Shown piece by piece: positions 22,483-34,243 of a DNA stretch of 64,000 nt (position 1 is the first letter of the stretch; each line of letters begins with the position of its first letter). The DNA comes from Phocoena phocoena (taxonomy: Eukaryota; Chordata; Mammalia; Artiodactyla; Phocoenidae). The DNA is taken from positions 31,581,818 to 31,645,817 of the forward strand of contig NC_089239.1 of assembly GCF_963924675.1 (NCBI RefSeq). The letters run 5' to 3'. Both the position numbers and the translations under genes were made by a program. Under the pieces are notes generated by a model, which did no database searches, was not told the origin of the DNA, and worked only from the letters and a program-made list of their open reading frames with translations.

Positions 22483-22862
22483 TTTTTAACATCTTTATTG
22501 GAGTATGATTGCTTAACAGTGTTGTGTTAGTTTCTGCTGTATAATAAAGTGAACCAGCTATATGCATACGTATATACCCATATCCCCTCCCTCTTGCGTC
22601 TCCCTCACACCTCCTCATCCCACCCCTCTAGGTGGTCTCAAAGCACCGAGCTGATCTCCCTGTGCCATGCAGCTGCTTCCCACTAGCTATCTATTTTACG
22701 TTTGGTAGTGTATATATGTCCATGCCACTCTCTCACTTCATCCCAGCTTACCCTTCCCCCTCCCCGTGTCCTCATGTCCATTCTCTACGTCTGCGTCTTT
22801 ATTCCTGTCCTGCCCCTAGGTTCTTCGGAACTATATATTTTTTTAGATTCCATATATATGTG
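22483..22862 (-). other. L1 3' UTR and poly-A
   Basis: Runs from the end of ORF2 to the tail. The near-3' words (ATAAAGATG, the TAAAGCAATCATACTCC-like part) recur in the other minus-strand L1 ends of this window, which fixes their orientation and family. Confidence 0.85.
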
Positions 22863-25800
22863 TTAGTATACGGTATTTGTTTTTCTCTTTCTGACTACTT
22901 CACTCTGTATGACAGTCTCTAGGTCCACCCACCTCACTACAAATAACTCAGTTTCGTTTCTTTTTATGGCTGAGCAATATTCCATTGTATATATGTGCTG
23001 CATCTTCTTTATCCATTCATCTCTCAATGGACACTTAGGTGGCTTCCATGTCCTGGCTAATGTAAATAGGGCTGCAATGAACATTGTGATACATGACTCT
23101 TTTTGAATGATGGTTTTCTCAGGATATATGCCCAGTAGTAGGATTGCTGGGTCGTATGGTAGTTCTACTTTTAGTTTTTTAAGGAACCTCCATACTGTTC
23201 TCCCTAGTGGCTGTATCCATTTACATTCCCACCAACAGTGCAAGATGGTTCCCTTTTCTCCACACCCTCTCCAGCATTTGTTTGTAGATTTTTTGATGAT
23301 GGCCATTCTGACTGGTGTGAAGTGATAGTTTTGATTTGCATTTCTCTAATGATTAGTGATGTTGAGCGTTGTTTCATGTGTTTGTTGGCAATCTGAATAT
23401 CTTCCTTGGAGAAATGTCTATTTAGGTCTTCTGCCCATTTTTGAATTGGGTTTTTCGTTCTTTTGATATGGAGCTGCATGAGCTGCTTGTATATTTTGGA
23501 GATTAATCCTTTGTCAGTTGCTTCATTTGCAAATCTTTTCTCCCATTCTGAGGGTTGTCTTTTCGTCTGGTTTAAGGTTTCCTTTGCTGTGCAAAAGCTT
23601 TTAAGTTTCATTAGGTCCCATTTGTTTATTTTTGTTTTCATTTCCATTTCTCTAGGAGGTGGGTCAAAAAGGATCTTGCTGTGATATATGTCATAGACTG
23701 TTCTGCCTATGTTTTCCTCTAAGAGTTTTAGAGTGTCTGGCCTTACATTTAGGTCTTTAATCCATTTTGATTTTATTTTTGTGTACGGTGTTAGGAAGTG
23801 TTCTCATTTCATTCTTTTACATGTAGCTGTCCAGTTTTCCCAGCACCACTTATTGAAGAGGCCTTCTTTTCTCCTTTGTATACTGTTGCCTCCTTTATCA
23901 AAGATAAGGTGACCATATGTGCATGGGTTTATCTCTGGGCTTTCTATCCTGTTCCATCGATCTACATTTATGTTTTTGTGTCACTACCATACTCTCTTGA
24001 TTACTGTAGCTTTGTAGTATAGTCTGAAGTCAGGGAGCTTGATTCCTCCAGCTCCGATTTTCTTTCTCAAGATTGCTTTGGCTATTCGGGGTCTTTTGTG
24101 TTTCCATACAAATTGTGAATTTTTTTGTTCTAGTTCTGTGAAAAATGCCATTGGTAGTTTGATAGGGATTTCATTGAATCTGTAGATTGCTTTGGGTAGT
24201 ATAGTCATTTTCACAATGTTGATTCTTCCAATCCAAGAACGTAATATATCTCTCCATCTGTTTGTATCATCTTTAATTTCTTTCATCACTGTCTTATAGT
24301 TTTCTGCATACAGGTCTTTTGTCTCCTTAGGTAGGTTTATTCCTAGGTATTTTATTCTTTTTGTTGCAGTGGTAAATGGGAGTGTTGCCTTAATTTTTCT
24401 TTCAGACTTTTCATCATTAATGTATAGGAATGCAAGAGGTTTCTGTGCATTAATTTTGCATCCTGCTACTTTACCAAATTCATTGATTAGCTCTAATAGT
24501 TTTCTGGTAGCATCTTTAGGATTTCCTATGTATAGTATCATGTCATCTGCAACAGTGACAGCTTTACTTCTTCTTTTCTGATTTGGATTCCTTTTATTTT
24601 TCTTTCTTCTCAGATTGCTGTGGCTAAAACTTCCAAAACGATGTTGAATAATAGTTGTGAAGGTGGGCAACCTTGTCTTGTTCCTGATCTTAGAGGAAAT
24701 GCTTTCAGTTTTTCACCATTGAGAACGATGTTGGCTGTGGGTTTGTCATATATGGCCTTTATTATGTTGAGCTAGGTTCCCTCTGTGCCCACTTTCTGGA
24801 GAGTTTTCATCATAAATGGGTGTTGAATTTTGTCGAAAGCTTTCTCTGCATCTATTGAGATGATCATATGGTTTTTCTCCTTCAATTTGTTAATATGGTG
24901 TATCACATTGATTGATTTGTGTATATTGAAGAATCCTTGCATTCCTGGGATAAACCCCCTCTTGACCATGGTGTATGATCCTTTTATTTTAATGTGCTGT
25001 TGGATTCTGTTTACTAGTATTTGATGGGGATTTTTGCATCTATGTTCATCAGTGATATTGGCCTATAGTTTTCTTTTTTTGTGACATATTTGTCTGGTTT
25101 GGGTATTAGGGTTATGGTGGCCTCACAGAATGAGTTTGGGAGTGTTCCTCCCTCTGCTATATATTGGAGGAGTTTGAGAAGGATGGGTGTTAGCTCTTCT
25201 CTAAATGTTTGATAGAATTCACCTGTGAAGCCATCTGGTCCTGGGCTTTTGTTTGTTGGAAGATTTTTAATCACAATTTCAATTTCAGTGCTTGGGATTG
25301 GTCTGTTTATGTTTTCTATTTCTTCCTGGTTCAGTGCTTTTCTAAGAAATTGTCCATTTCTTCCAGGTCGTCCATTTTATTGGCATACAGTTGCTTGTAG
25401 TAATCTCTCATGATCCTTTGTACTTCTGCAGTGTCAATTGTTACTTGCCCTTTTTCATTTCTAATTCTGTTGATTTGAGTGTTCTCCCTTTTTTTCTTGA
25501 TGAGTCTGGCTAATGGTTTATCAATTTGGTTTATCTTCTCAAAGAACCAGCTTTTAGCTTTATTGATCATTTCCTTTATTTGTTTTTCATTTATTTCTGA
25601 TCTGATCTTTCTGATTTCTTTCCTTCTGCTAACTGTGGGGTTTCTTGTTCTTCTTTCTCTAACTGCTTTAGGTGTAAGGTTAGATTGTTTATTTGAGATT
25701 TTTGTTGTTTCTTGAGGTAGGATTGTATTTCTATAAACTTTCGTCTTAGAACTCTTTTTGCTGAATCCCATAGGTTTTGGGCCACTGTGTTTTCATTGTC

Positions 25801-26627
25801 ATTTGTTTCTAGGTAATTTTTGATTTCCTTTTTGATTTCTTCAGTGATCTCTTGGTTATTTAGTAGCATATTGTTTAGCCTCCATGTGTTTGTATTTTTT
25901 ACAGTTTTTTTCCTGTAATTAATATCTAGTCTCATAGTGTTGTGGTTGGAAGAGATACTTGATACGATTTCAATTTTCTTACATTTACCAAGGCTTGATT
26001 TGTAACACAAAATATGGTCTATCCTGGAGAATGTTCCATGAGCACTTGAGAAGAACGTGTATTCTGTTGTTTTTGGATGGAATGTCCTATAAATATCAAT
26101 TAAGTCCATCTTGTTTAACATGTCTTTTAAAGCTTGTGTCTCCTTATTTATTTTCATTTCTGATGATCTGTCCATTGGTGAAAGTGGGGTGTTAACGTCC
26201 CCTACTATGATTGTGTTACTGTCAATTTCCCCTTTTATGGCTGTTAACATTTGCCTTATGTATTGAGGTGCTCTATGTTGGGTGCATAAATATTTACAAT
26301 TGTTATATCTTCTTCTTGGATTGATCCCTTGATCATTATGTAGTGTCCCTCTTTGTCTCTTGTAATAGTCTTTATTTTAAAGTCTATTTTGTCCGATATG
26401 AGAATTGCTACTCCAGCTTTCTTTTGATTTCCATTTGCACGGAATATCTCTTTCCATCCCCTCACTTTCAGTCTGTATGCATCCCTAGGTCTGAAATGGG
26501 TCTCTTGTAGACAGCATATGTATGGGTGTTGTTTTTGTATCCATTCAGCCAGTCTTTGTGTTTTGGTTGGAGCATTTAATCCATTCACGTTTAAGGTAAT
26601 TATCGATATGTATGTTCCTATTACCAT
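22863..26627 (-). pseudogene. L1 ORF2 (endonuclease, reverse transcriptase), broken
   Basis: About 3.77 kb, close to the 1,270-codon size of L1 ORF2. Domains in order on the minus strand: AP-like endonuclease at 26,627-25,900 with catalytic-site words NVNGLN, LQETH, GDVNTPLS and RIDHIL all present; the RT region with [15 protein letters not shown] near 25,260; the RT active site as VADD near 24,550 (L1 usually FADD, so the two aspartates are kept); and the Cys/His C-terminus [14 protein letters not shown] near 23,250. Open pieces lie in all three frames (starts at 26,627, 26,250, 25,771, 25,274, 24,969, 24,670, 23,647, 23,306), so at least six or seven frame changes have occurred. Confidence 0.93.
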
Positions 26628-26689
26628 TTTCTTAATTGTTTTGGGTTTGTTTTTGTAGGTCTTTTCCTTCTCTTGTGTTTCCTACCTAG

Positions 26690-27575
26690 AGAAGTTCCTT
26701 TAGCATTTCTTGTAAAGCTGGTTTGGTGGTGCTGAACTCTCTTAACTTTTGCTTATCTGTAAAGGCTTTAATTTCTCCTTCAAATCTGAATCAGATCCTT
26801 GCTGGGTAGAGTAATCTTGGTTGTAGGTTTTTCCCTTTCATCACTTTAAATATGTCCTGCCAGTCCCTTCTGGCTTGCAGTTTCTGCTGAAAGATCAGCT
26901 GTTAACCTTATGGGGATTTCCTTGTATGTTATTTGTTGCTTTTCCCTTGCTACTTTCAATATTTTTTCTTTGTATTTAATTTTTAATAGTTTGATTAATA
27001 TGTGTCTCAGTGTGTTTCTCTTTGAGGTTATTCTTTATGGTACTCTCTGTGCTTCCTGGACTTGATTATTTCCTTTCCCATGTTAAGGAATTTTTTGACT
27101 ATAATCTCTTCAAATATTTTCTCAGACCCTTTCTTTTTCTCTGGTTCTTCTGGGACCCCTATAATTCGAATGTTGGTGCATTTAATGTTGTCCCAGAGGC
27201 CCTGAGACTGTCCTCAGTTCTTTTCATTCTTTTTTTTTAATTCTGCTCCCTGGCAGTTATTTCCACCATTTTATCTTGCAGCTCACTTATCCGTTCTTCT
27301 GCCTCAGTTATTCTGTTATTGATTCCTTCTAGAGTATTTTTAATTTCAGTAATTGTGTTGTTCATCACTGTTTGCTTTCTCTTTAGTTCTTCTAGATCCT
27401 TGTTACATGTTTCTTGTATTTTCTCCATTCTATTTCTGAGGTATTGGATCATCTTTACTATCATTACTCTGAATTCTTTTTCAGGTAGGTTGACTATTTC
27501 GTCTTCATTTATTTGGTCCTGTAAGTTTTTACCTTGCTCCTTCGTCTGTAGAAAATTTTTTTGTCATTTCATTTC
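26690..27575 (-). pseudogene. L1 ORF1 (RNA-binding chaperone), broken
   Basis: The longest open piece (27,237-27,464, 75 codons) is the coiled coil, with heptad-like NRITEAEERISELQDKM. Just upstream, a short start piece (MTKKFSTDEGA, from about 27,565) runs into a stop after a frameshift. Downstream, the C-terminal domain is readable only in pieces, with RLTADLSAET and LQEMLK-type words decayed. ORF1p normally binds L1 RNA as a trimer; this one is dead. Confidence 0.85.
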
Positions 27576-27902
27576 TTTTTTTTTTTTGATGGGTTGTGCT
27601 GTATTCCTGTCTTACTGGTTGTTTGGCTTGAGGCGCCCAGCACTGGAGTTTGCAGGCAGTTGGATAGAGCTGGGTCTTGGTGCTGAGATGAGGACCTCCT
27701 AGAGGCCTCACTCTCTGATTGATATTCCCTGGGATCTGAGGTTCTCTGTTAGTCCAGTGGTTTGGACTCGGAGCTCCCACCACAGGAGCTTGGGCCCGAC
27801 CTCTGGCCTGGGAACCAACATCCCTCAAGCTTCGTGGCACTGTAGAAAAAAAAAAGGAAGAAAGAAAGAAAAAAAAGGAGCAGTGTAATATCAATAAAAA
27901 AC

Positions 27903-28147
27903 AAAATAAAATTAGAAAATTAAAAAATATATTAGGAAAAATAAAACTGTAATTGAAACAACTGCAACAAGGTAAAATAAAACCACAAGAGAAAAAAGAA
28001 AAAAAAAGGGTGGGGGTAACAAGCCAAAAGGAGCGATCACTAACAGAGTATAAAGAGTAAAATAAAATTAGAAAAATAAACGATTTATTAGGAAAAATAA
28101 AAATATAAAAGAATCAACAACAATGAATCAACAAGGTAAAATAGAAC
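27903..28147 (+). repeat. Two-copy A-rich duplication inside L1 5' UTR
   Basis: Copy one (27,903-27,983) and copy two (28,058-28,147) share AAATAAAATTAGAAAA, TTATTAGGAAAAATAAAA and CAACAAGGTAAAATA in the same order. Confidence 0.8.
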
Positions 28148-28200
28148 CCCAATCTAAAAGAGGAAAAAAGAAATAAAAAAACCAAAACGTCTTGGCTATG

Positions 28201-28310
28201 GGGGTGGAGTTTAGGCAGGGGTGGAGTTTAAGCAGGGGTGGGGTTTAGGGTGGGGTGGGACCTAGGTGGGGGGGGTGACGTTTGAACGAGGGGCGGGGCC
28301 TAGGCGGGGC
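28201..28310 (+). repeat. G-rich tandem repeat inside L1 5' UTR
   Basis: Seventeen-base units GGGGTGGAGTTTAGGCA (28,201-28,217 and 28,218-28,234), then degenerate units with GGGG runs up to about 28,310. G-quadruplex-prone on +. Confidence 0.85.
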
Positions 28311-29197
28311 AATGTTCAAGCATGGGGAGGGGCCACTGCTTAGGACCTGCTCGAAGGGGAGTGGCAGCATGTGGAAGGAGGGCCTCTGGAGTGTGGAGTT
28401 CCGGAGTTTGGAGGTAGGGCCCTGGGTGACGGTGTGTGGGTGGGGTTTAGGCCCAGCGCATTGTAGGGGGTCTCCGAGGGGGTCTCTGAGTGTAGAGGCG
28501 GGACCCTGGGTGGGGTGTAGGGGCGGGGCTTGGGCTCTGCAGGGCAGGAGGGAGGCTCCGAGGGCAGAGGATTAGGTCGGAGAGCCCAACAGGCTTCCCC
28601 GTGCCTAAGTGGACAGGGAAAGCACTGGCCCGGTTCCCTTCCGTTCCTCTGCGGCCCCACCCCCACCCCCAGGGTCTCCCCTGTCGCCGCTGCACCCCTA
28701 ACTGTGGGTGGGTCCCGCTGGGTGTAGGAACTCCTCCCCTCCCCCAGCCAACCCCCAGGGGTGCCGGTCCCAGAGGTCAGGCCTTTACTTGTGCTCCCCC
28801 TTCCCTCCCTCCCGCTCCTTCAGGACCCGCGCAGCTGGAAGGGGCCTGGTGGGCAGAGGATCAGGCCCGGGATCTCAATAGGCTCCTGGGGGCCCAAGTG
28901 GGCAGGGGAAACGTCGCCACGTTCCCTTTTGATCATCCGCCCTCCCAATGGTCCCCCAATTTCCCCCTTCGAGCGTGGGATCCCTTCCCCTCCCCCAGCC
29001 GCCCCTCAAGGCGCCAGTCCCTTCCCGCCTCCACTTCTCCTCCCCCCTCACTCCCCCCACGCCCCACGTCCTACCCGGTCGCTGGGGGTTCCTCCCGTCC
29101 CCTTAGGTGTCTGCGCTCCCCGAGCGGGGCCTGGTAGGTGCCCTAGTTGTGCGGAGCCGCAAATTCCGCGTCCTCCTGGTCCGCCATCTTGACTCCT

Positions 29198-29211
29198 AGC
29201 ATTGCATTTTT
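29198..29211 (+). repeat. Target-site duplication of full-length L1, right copy
   Basis: Exact copy of 22,469-22,482, at the 5' end of the minus-strand L1. Confidence 0.9.
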
Positions 29212-30299
29212 ATTCATTCTGGAAACGAGCTTTGAGGGAGGAACTTGGGGTTCTTAATGAAATTCAGAAGGCTGAACTTTAGAGCATGGATTTGTAACGT
29301 CTTTATTGAGAGGTCAAAGGTGTTTTCCTCCTTAATTCCTAGTTCTGGTATGTTCTAGTTAGGTGTAATCCATGCACTCCATGTTCCTACAGAACATGCA
29401 CACACATACACCACACACACACTTACTTCTTAATCAGATAGGAAAATTCAATTGATTTCATGGTCGAATTCACTCTGCTCTCCAAGTGGCTACTTCTTAT
29501 ACAAATTTAAGCCCAAATGGTTATGTCCAAGATAAAGCAGTACCAGGTTATATTAATCCCTGTCTATAATCCCTGGTATACTATCGTTTCACTCACGATT
29601 CTAAATCATTTGAGAGAGCTCCTCATTCCAAGCAAACTTTTAATAATTCACTCTAGCTCATTAATAGAACAGACTTACAACCTGAATGAATCCGGATATT
29701 TTCGCAGCAAATATGAGAACACACAATTAATGGCCTAAATCGAAAAGCCGTGCTGTTTTACCAAATAACAAGGAAACTGGAGGTGGGTGGTGCTGAGGTC
29801 AAGGAGCCCAACAGTGACACAGTGTGAGGCCAGCATCACTGTGAATCATTTGATCTTTCATTCATGGTTAGAAGATGACAGCTAAGGATCCGAAACACAT
29901 CGGCACATAACTATGTCCCAAGAAAGACAGAACAAAGTGGGAGCAAACATGTATAATTCTTTCTCTCTGTTTGCTTCCAAAACAAGAGTAAGATCCTTCC
30001 CAGATGTCTCCCTGAACATTTCCCCTTCTGTTTCATCTTCCAGGACTGAGTCACACGTCTACCCCAGACAAATCCCTGGTAGAGACGACTGGGATTGGCC
30101 AGACTGGCTTTGACCTACTGCATTTCATCCCGAGAGGTGAGTACACAACAGGAGTTCTGTTAATAAGAGAGGAGGATGACTTTGAATAGGCAATACTAGG
30201 GTGTCCCACCCTGGATAACCTTACTCCGCAAATAGGTCTGAGTTCTGGCTAAAGTATGTCTAAAAAATAGGTGTATATTTAAGAATAAAGATTTTAAGC
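29212..30299. other. Intergenic; short (CA)-rich tract at 29,398-29,431
   Basis: No gene. An impure CACACA tract lies at 29,398-29,431. The 29,980-30,140 part may be an old repeat but is not named. Confidence 0.45.
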
Positions 30300-30486
30300 G
30301 CGGCAAATGTTCTTCTGTAAAGGGCCAGGTGGTAAATATTTTAGACTTTGTGCGCCGTGTAGTCTGTGTCACATATTCTTCCTTGTTATTTTAAAAACCC
30401 TTTAAAAATATAAAAACCTTCTTAGCTTGCAGGACATGTCAAAACAGGCCATGGGCCAGATTGGACCCTAGTGTGCTGACCCCTGG
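30300..30486. mobile_element. hAT-Charlie non-autonomous DNA transposon
   Basis: Has the words TTCTGTAAAGGGCCAGGTGG, TAAATATTTTAGACTTTGTG and, at the right end, GTGCTGACCCCTGG. Its right terminus is the complement of the start of the larger hAT element at 35,493, so the two share end sequences. The left end has decayed. Exact family name uncertain. Confidence 0.75.
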
Positions 30487-30499
30487 GGCAACACATGGT

Positions 30500-30640
30500 G
30501 TGTATAGTTTAATGATCTTCCAGTCAACAAAGCTTTATTGAATGTGTAACATAATCAGTCATCCGACTAAGTGTTGAGGATACAGCCATGATGTTATAGA
30601 AAAGCTCATAATCTGGTAGGATGCTCACAATAAACAAACC
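30500..30640 (+). mobile_element. Old LINE (L2/L3-type) fragment, possible
   Basis: CAAAGCTTTATTGAATGTGT, then GTGTTGAGGATACAGCCATG, then CACAATAAACAAA follow the order of a common old LINE motif set (ATTTATTGA, GGGGATACAG, AATAAACAAA). Confidence 0.45.
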
Positions 30641-30829
30641 CCAAATTTAAGCCCATCCTTCATTTTCCCAAAATGATTATCCTGAAAAGATTTTTTTGCA
30701 ACTTTAGAGTATAATTTTACAGATAAAAGTAGTCACAACGTTACTTATAAACTTTTAATTAAACTGGGAAAACCATATCGTTTCTAAGGGATTACACATA
30801 TTTGAACCACGTATGTCTTACATACGAGG

Positions 30830-31408
30830 AATATAGGAGAGGTGTAGAGCCGATGCAGAGTCACAGAACAGGACACCCCAAAGTCCCCACTTTGGTGTAT
30901 TGATTACTGGGAGCTGTAGGCACTTGGAAAACAGCAATGCAGGGAGAGGCTTTCCCTGAACCCCCTTATCTGCCTGTAGACAGATCCCCCAAAAGGAACC
31001 AGTTGTCATAAACCCCCTGCCTGGAAGTTTCATCAACCAGGGAAGATGGACTCTTGTCACAGGAGAGGAAACTAGAAGTGGACACCACACCTAGACACAC
31101 TTTGTCACAAACTAGCACACTTCCCATCTGCTCTTCTAAGGGCCCATTCATCTTCCTAAAAATGATTTCCTGTCCCCTAAGAGGGCACAGTTCCCCTCCC
31201 TTTTCCCTGTTAAGATGGTATTTAAGCCTGAGTTCTAAGCCCCCCAGGGAGTCACTCATTTTTCCCTGGGCATCTCCCATGTATACACTGAGGTCTGCAT
31301 GTTAATCAAACACTTGTGTGTTTTATTCTGGTTAATCTGTCTTTTATTACAGGGGTTTCAGCTAAGAACTCAGAATGGTAAAGGAAAATTATTTTCCTTC
31401 CCTACATA
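30830..31408 (+). mobile_element. Solo retroviral-type LTR
   Basis: About 580 bp organised like a retroviral LTR on +: a U3-like part, a TATA-like TATTTAA at 31,219-31,225, an R/U5-like part with TTAATCTGTCTTTTATTACA and AGGGGTTTCAGCTAAGAACT, and a CCCTACA end. It looks like an ERV1-type LTR of intermediate age. I see no gag, pol or env next to it, so it is a solo LTR. Left border and duplication are not clear. Confidence 0.6.
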
Positions 31409-32565
31409 GCCAAAACTGTATATAAATGTCCTAAAATATTGACGCCATTGCTGGTCCTGGTGCCAAATTCTTATTAATTTCTTGTCTAAAAATAAAGAAA
31501 TAGACATGCATATACTAAGGCCTAATAGCACAGATTTAGAAAGCAGAGAGTCAGTAATTTTAATCATAGTGTCATCAAAAGAAAAAAATTCGTATGCCAA
31601 ACATAATAAAACCCAAGAATGGCCACTGCAAGGAAATTTAATCCAATTCTTAATGTAAGAGATTAACATCTTATTACTGAGGTCTCAGTATTTTTAAGGG
31701 GATTTCTTAAAAACACTGTGGAAAATAGACATTCTCAAGGAAAAAAGAAAACATTTAATCTGAATCAATCTGACTGGGTCAGACTTGGAAGAGTATTTTA
31801 GCCTGATTTGAAAAGTCTTTACCAGCAGCCCTGGGAGTACCTGTTTGTATTTAACCCAGTGTGTCCTCAATCCCTTGAGGCCCTCAGGGGATACTTGGGT
31901 CGCTTGTTCTTTTCCTTTGTCATGTTGACTAAGGAAGCACACCAAGCAGCCCTTTTAAGCAAAACAAAACCAAACAGCAAAAAATAATCACCCAGGCATT
32001 TCCGAAACAGAGTAAAACTGTTCTTTGGAAAAGTGAAATTGCGTGCGGGAACCGCACTTCTGTCTTTAACTGTAGTCAACAGAATTGTTGCTGTCTTAGA
32101 AGTGGTTTATTTGCGATCAGTGAGCTTGCTTTCTACAGAGGCCCCTGGAGAAAGTTTCCATCACCAGCATTTTCTTTCCTCGGACCTGGGAAATTAGAGC
32201 CTGCAGATGCCATACTTGCCTAAGTGACACAAAAATGTTCCTAACCTCACGGAACTTCTGGACAGCTTTGGGAAGCAGTATCCCACAGAGCTCCTGGGGA
32301 GCGCCCCGGAATGTTTATGGGGACCCTAGTGCTCCGCAGACGCCCATTAAAAGTTTGTGGCAAAGTTTCGCAACCGGCCTTCCTGGTGTTCTCGTGCTGA
32401 GGAAGTTTAAGGCTGTTTTATGATTCCAAACACCATAAAAGTGCTAGAGACAAAAGTTTGAAGTGTTCGTAACACAATCTGCTGAAATGTAACGTGACTT
32501 GATAGGTCTGGTGTAAAAAGTTGTACAGCTTTAATGATTTGCCAAGAAAAGCAGCCTGGAGTCAC
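31409..32565. other. Intergenic, nothing recognised
   Basis: No gene or confident repeat. The 31,950-32,420 part is repeat-free and of more even composition. Confidence 0.45.
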
Positions 32566-32569
32566 TGAA

Positions 32570-32790
32570 AAGATAATGGCTCCCAAGTCAGAAGGTCAGG
32601 TTTAAGGCTCAGTGCTATCACTTATCATCTCTGTGACCCTGATCTAGTCCTCAATCACCCTGCCTTTTCCATTCTTCCCTCATCTGTCTAATGGGGATAA
32701 TGTCATGAGTGTCAAACGTGACGATTTGGAGAATATTTATTTGAGTCGGGGATTATGTGTCAGGCTCTAAGCTAGTGGCTGGGAACACAC
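32570..32790 (+). mobile_element. MIR fragment
   Basis: CTATCACTTATCATCTCTGT, GACCCTGATCTAGTCCTCAA, CTCATCTGTCTAATGGGGAT: the MIR core and CATCTGTAAAATGGGGAT-type tail. Confidence 0.75.
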
Positions 32791-33383
32791 AGGACGACAG
32801 CCGCAGTCCTGCCTTATGGCGGGAGAAGATCTTGGAACGTGGTAAAGCGATCTGCACAAGTTGGTGACTCTCCTAAGAAGAAAGTTGCAATGTGTTGGAG
32901 GAGGATAGCAATGACCAATCCCTTTCCTGGTAATCAATAACGAAAAGCATTACTCAACACTGGGCTGATTAAAAGAAAAACACGTATACACACCAGATTA
33001 GAGTTTTCTTTCATCGTACGAGGTCCCTCAGATAAAGCACATTTCTGGGAGGTGAGAGAGCAATTACCTTGGTTCCTCCTGCCAGAGTCAGATGGGTCCT
33101 TTCAGTTTGGGCTGCTGACCACATCGGTGTAAAGCCCCAGGTAAGACACTGGTCTTGTGGGCAGTGATTTTTGAATGCGGTTTAAAGAGCCCAATGCTGA
33201 ATTTCAAGGATGCATCAAGTTAGGCTGCTGATGGGATAGATTAAAAAAAAGAAAAACTCAAGGAAACAGTTTAACAAAACGTAGTATTCCTATACCAAAT
33301 ATGTTTTTTTACATATTTCTATCAAACAATAAAAGGACACTGTTTATCTCCTAAAGCCATGTAGAGCTGAGATATTTTTAAGT
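32791..33383. other. Intergenic, nothing recognised
   Basis: No gene or confident repeat. Confidence 0.5.
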
Positions 33384-33398
33384 CCTGATTTAAATCTT

Positions 33399-34228
33399 TT
33401 TTATTGAAGTATAGTTGATTTATAATGTTGTGTTAATTTCTGCTGTACAGCAAAGTGAGTCAGTTATACACATATATACATTCTTTTTTATATTCTTTTC
33501 CATTATGGTTTATTCCAGGATATTGAATATATATAGTTCCCTGTGCTCTACAGTAGGACTTTGTTGTTTATCCATTCTATATGTGATAATTTGCATCTAC
33601 TAACCCCAAACTCCCACTCCATCCCTCCCCCACCCACCCTTGGCAACCACAAGTCTGTTCTCTATGTCAGTCTGTTTCTGTTTCGTAGGTAGGTTCGTCT
33701 GTGCCATATTTTAGATTCCACATGTAAGTGATGTCATATGGGATTTTGTCTTTCTCTTTCTGACTGACTTCACTTAGCATGATAATCTCTAGTTGCATCC
33801 GTGTTGCTGCAAATGGCATCATTTCATTCCTTTTTATGGCTGAGTAGTATTCCATTGTATACAAGTACCACATCTTCTTTATCCGTTCATCTGTTGATGG
33901 ACACCTAGGTTGTTTCCATGTCTTGGCTATTGTGAATAGTGCTGCTGTGACCATAGGGGTGCATGTGTCTTTTTGAATTATAGTTTTGTCCAGCTATGTG
34001 CCCAGGAGTAGGATTGCTGGATCTTACGGTAGCTCTATTTTTAGTTTTCTGAGGAACCTCCGTACTGTTCTCCATATTGGCTGCACCAACTTACATTCCC
34101 ACCAACAGTGCAAGAGGGTTCCCTTTTCTCCACACCCTCTCCAGTGTTTGTTGTTTGTAGACTTTTTGATGATGGCCATTCTGATTGGTGTGGGGTGGCA
34201 CCTCATAGCTTTGATTTGCATTTCTCTA
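33399..34228 (-). mobile_element. 5'-truncated L1
   Basis: Left end is the L1 3' end (poly-T, then TTTATTGAAGTATAGTTGAT). It runs through the 3' UTR and into the end of ORF2 (complement; open pieces 33,667-33,954 and 34,024-34,221 encode the [14 protein letters not shown] and [14 protein letters not shown] words). Flanked by a 15-bp duplication with one mismatch (33,384-33,398; 34,229-34,243). Young relative to the L1M pieces. Confidence 0.93.
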
Positions 34229-34243
34229 CCTAATTTAAATCTT

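Larger units (their letters stand above)
22483..29197 (-). mobile_element. Full-length L1 retrotransposon, inactive
   Basis: A 6.7-kb L1 on the minus strand. It has a poly-A tail at the left, 3' UTR, ORF2, ORF1 and a GC-rich 5' UTR ending at the right with AAGATGGCGG (complement), the YY1-type motif that marks the first bases of intact L1s. A perfect 14-bp duplication flanks it, so this is one complete insertion. Both ORFs are broken by several frameshifts and stops, so it cannot move by itself. Parts are listed separately. Confidence 0.95.
27576..29197 (-). promoter_or_regulatory. L1 5' UTR (internal promoter region)
   Basis: About 1.6 kb. It has an A-rich block next to ORF1 (27,840-28,185), a G-rich tandem block (28,201-28,310, G-rich on +) and a CpG-rich region up to the 5' end. 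The first bases carry the YY1-type AAGATGGCGG motif that sets the start site in L1. The sense direction is leftward. The + strand keeps long open frames (28,601-29,137 and 28,761-29,192) that run toward the 5' end, as expected by chance in GC-rich DNA but also like the antisense ORF0 of primate L1. Confidence 0.85.

Noticed and set aside
23984..24670. 228-codon ORF, the longest in the window
   Set aside because: It is part of the dead L1 ORF2 reverse transcriptase, not a separate gene.
27319..27702. 127-codon plus-strand ORF
   Set aside because: Antisense of L1 ORF1 and its upstream region.
28282..29192. Several ORFs over 90 codons in a GC-rich region, first taken for a CpG-island gene
   Set aside because: The region is the 5' UTR of the full-length L1, bounded by its target-site duplication; not a host gene.
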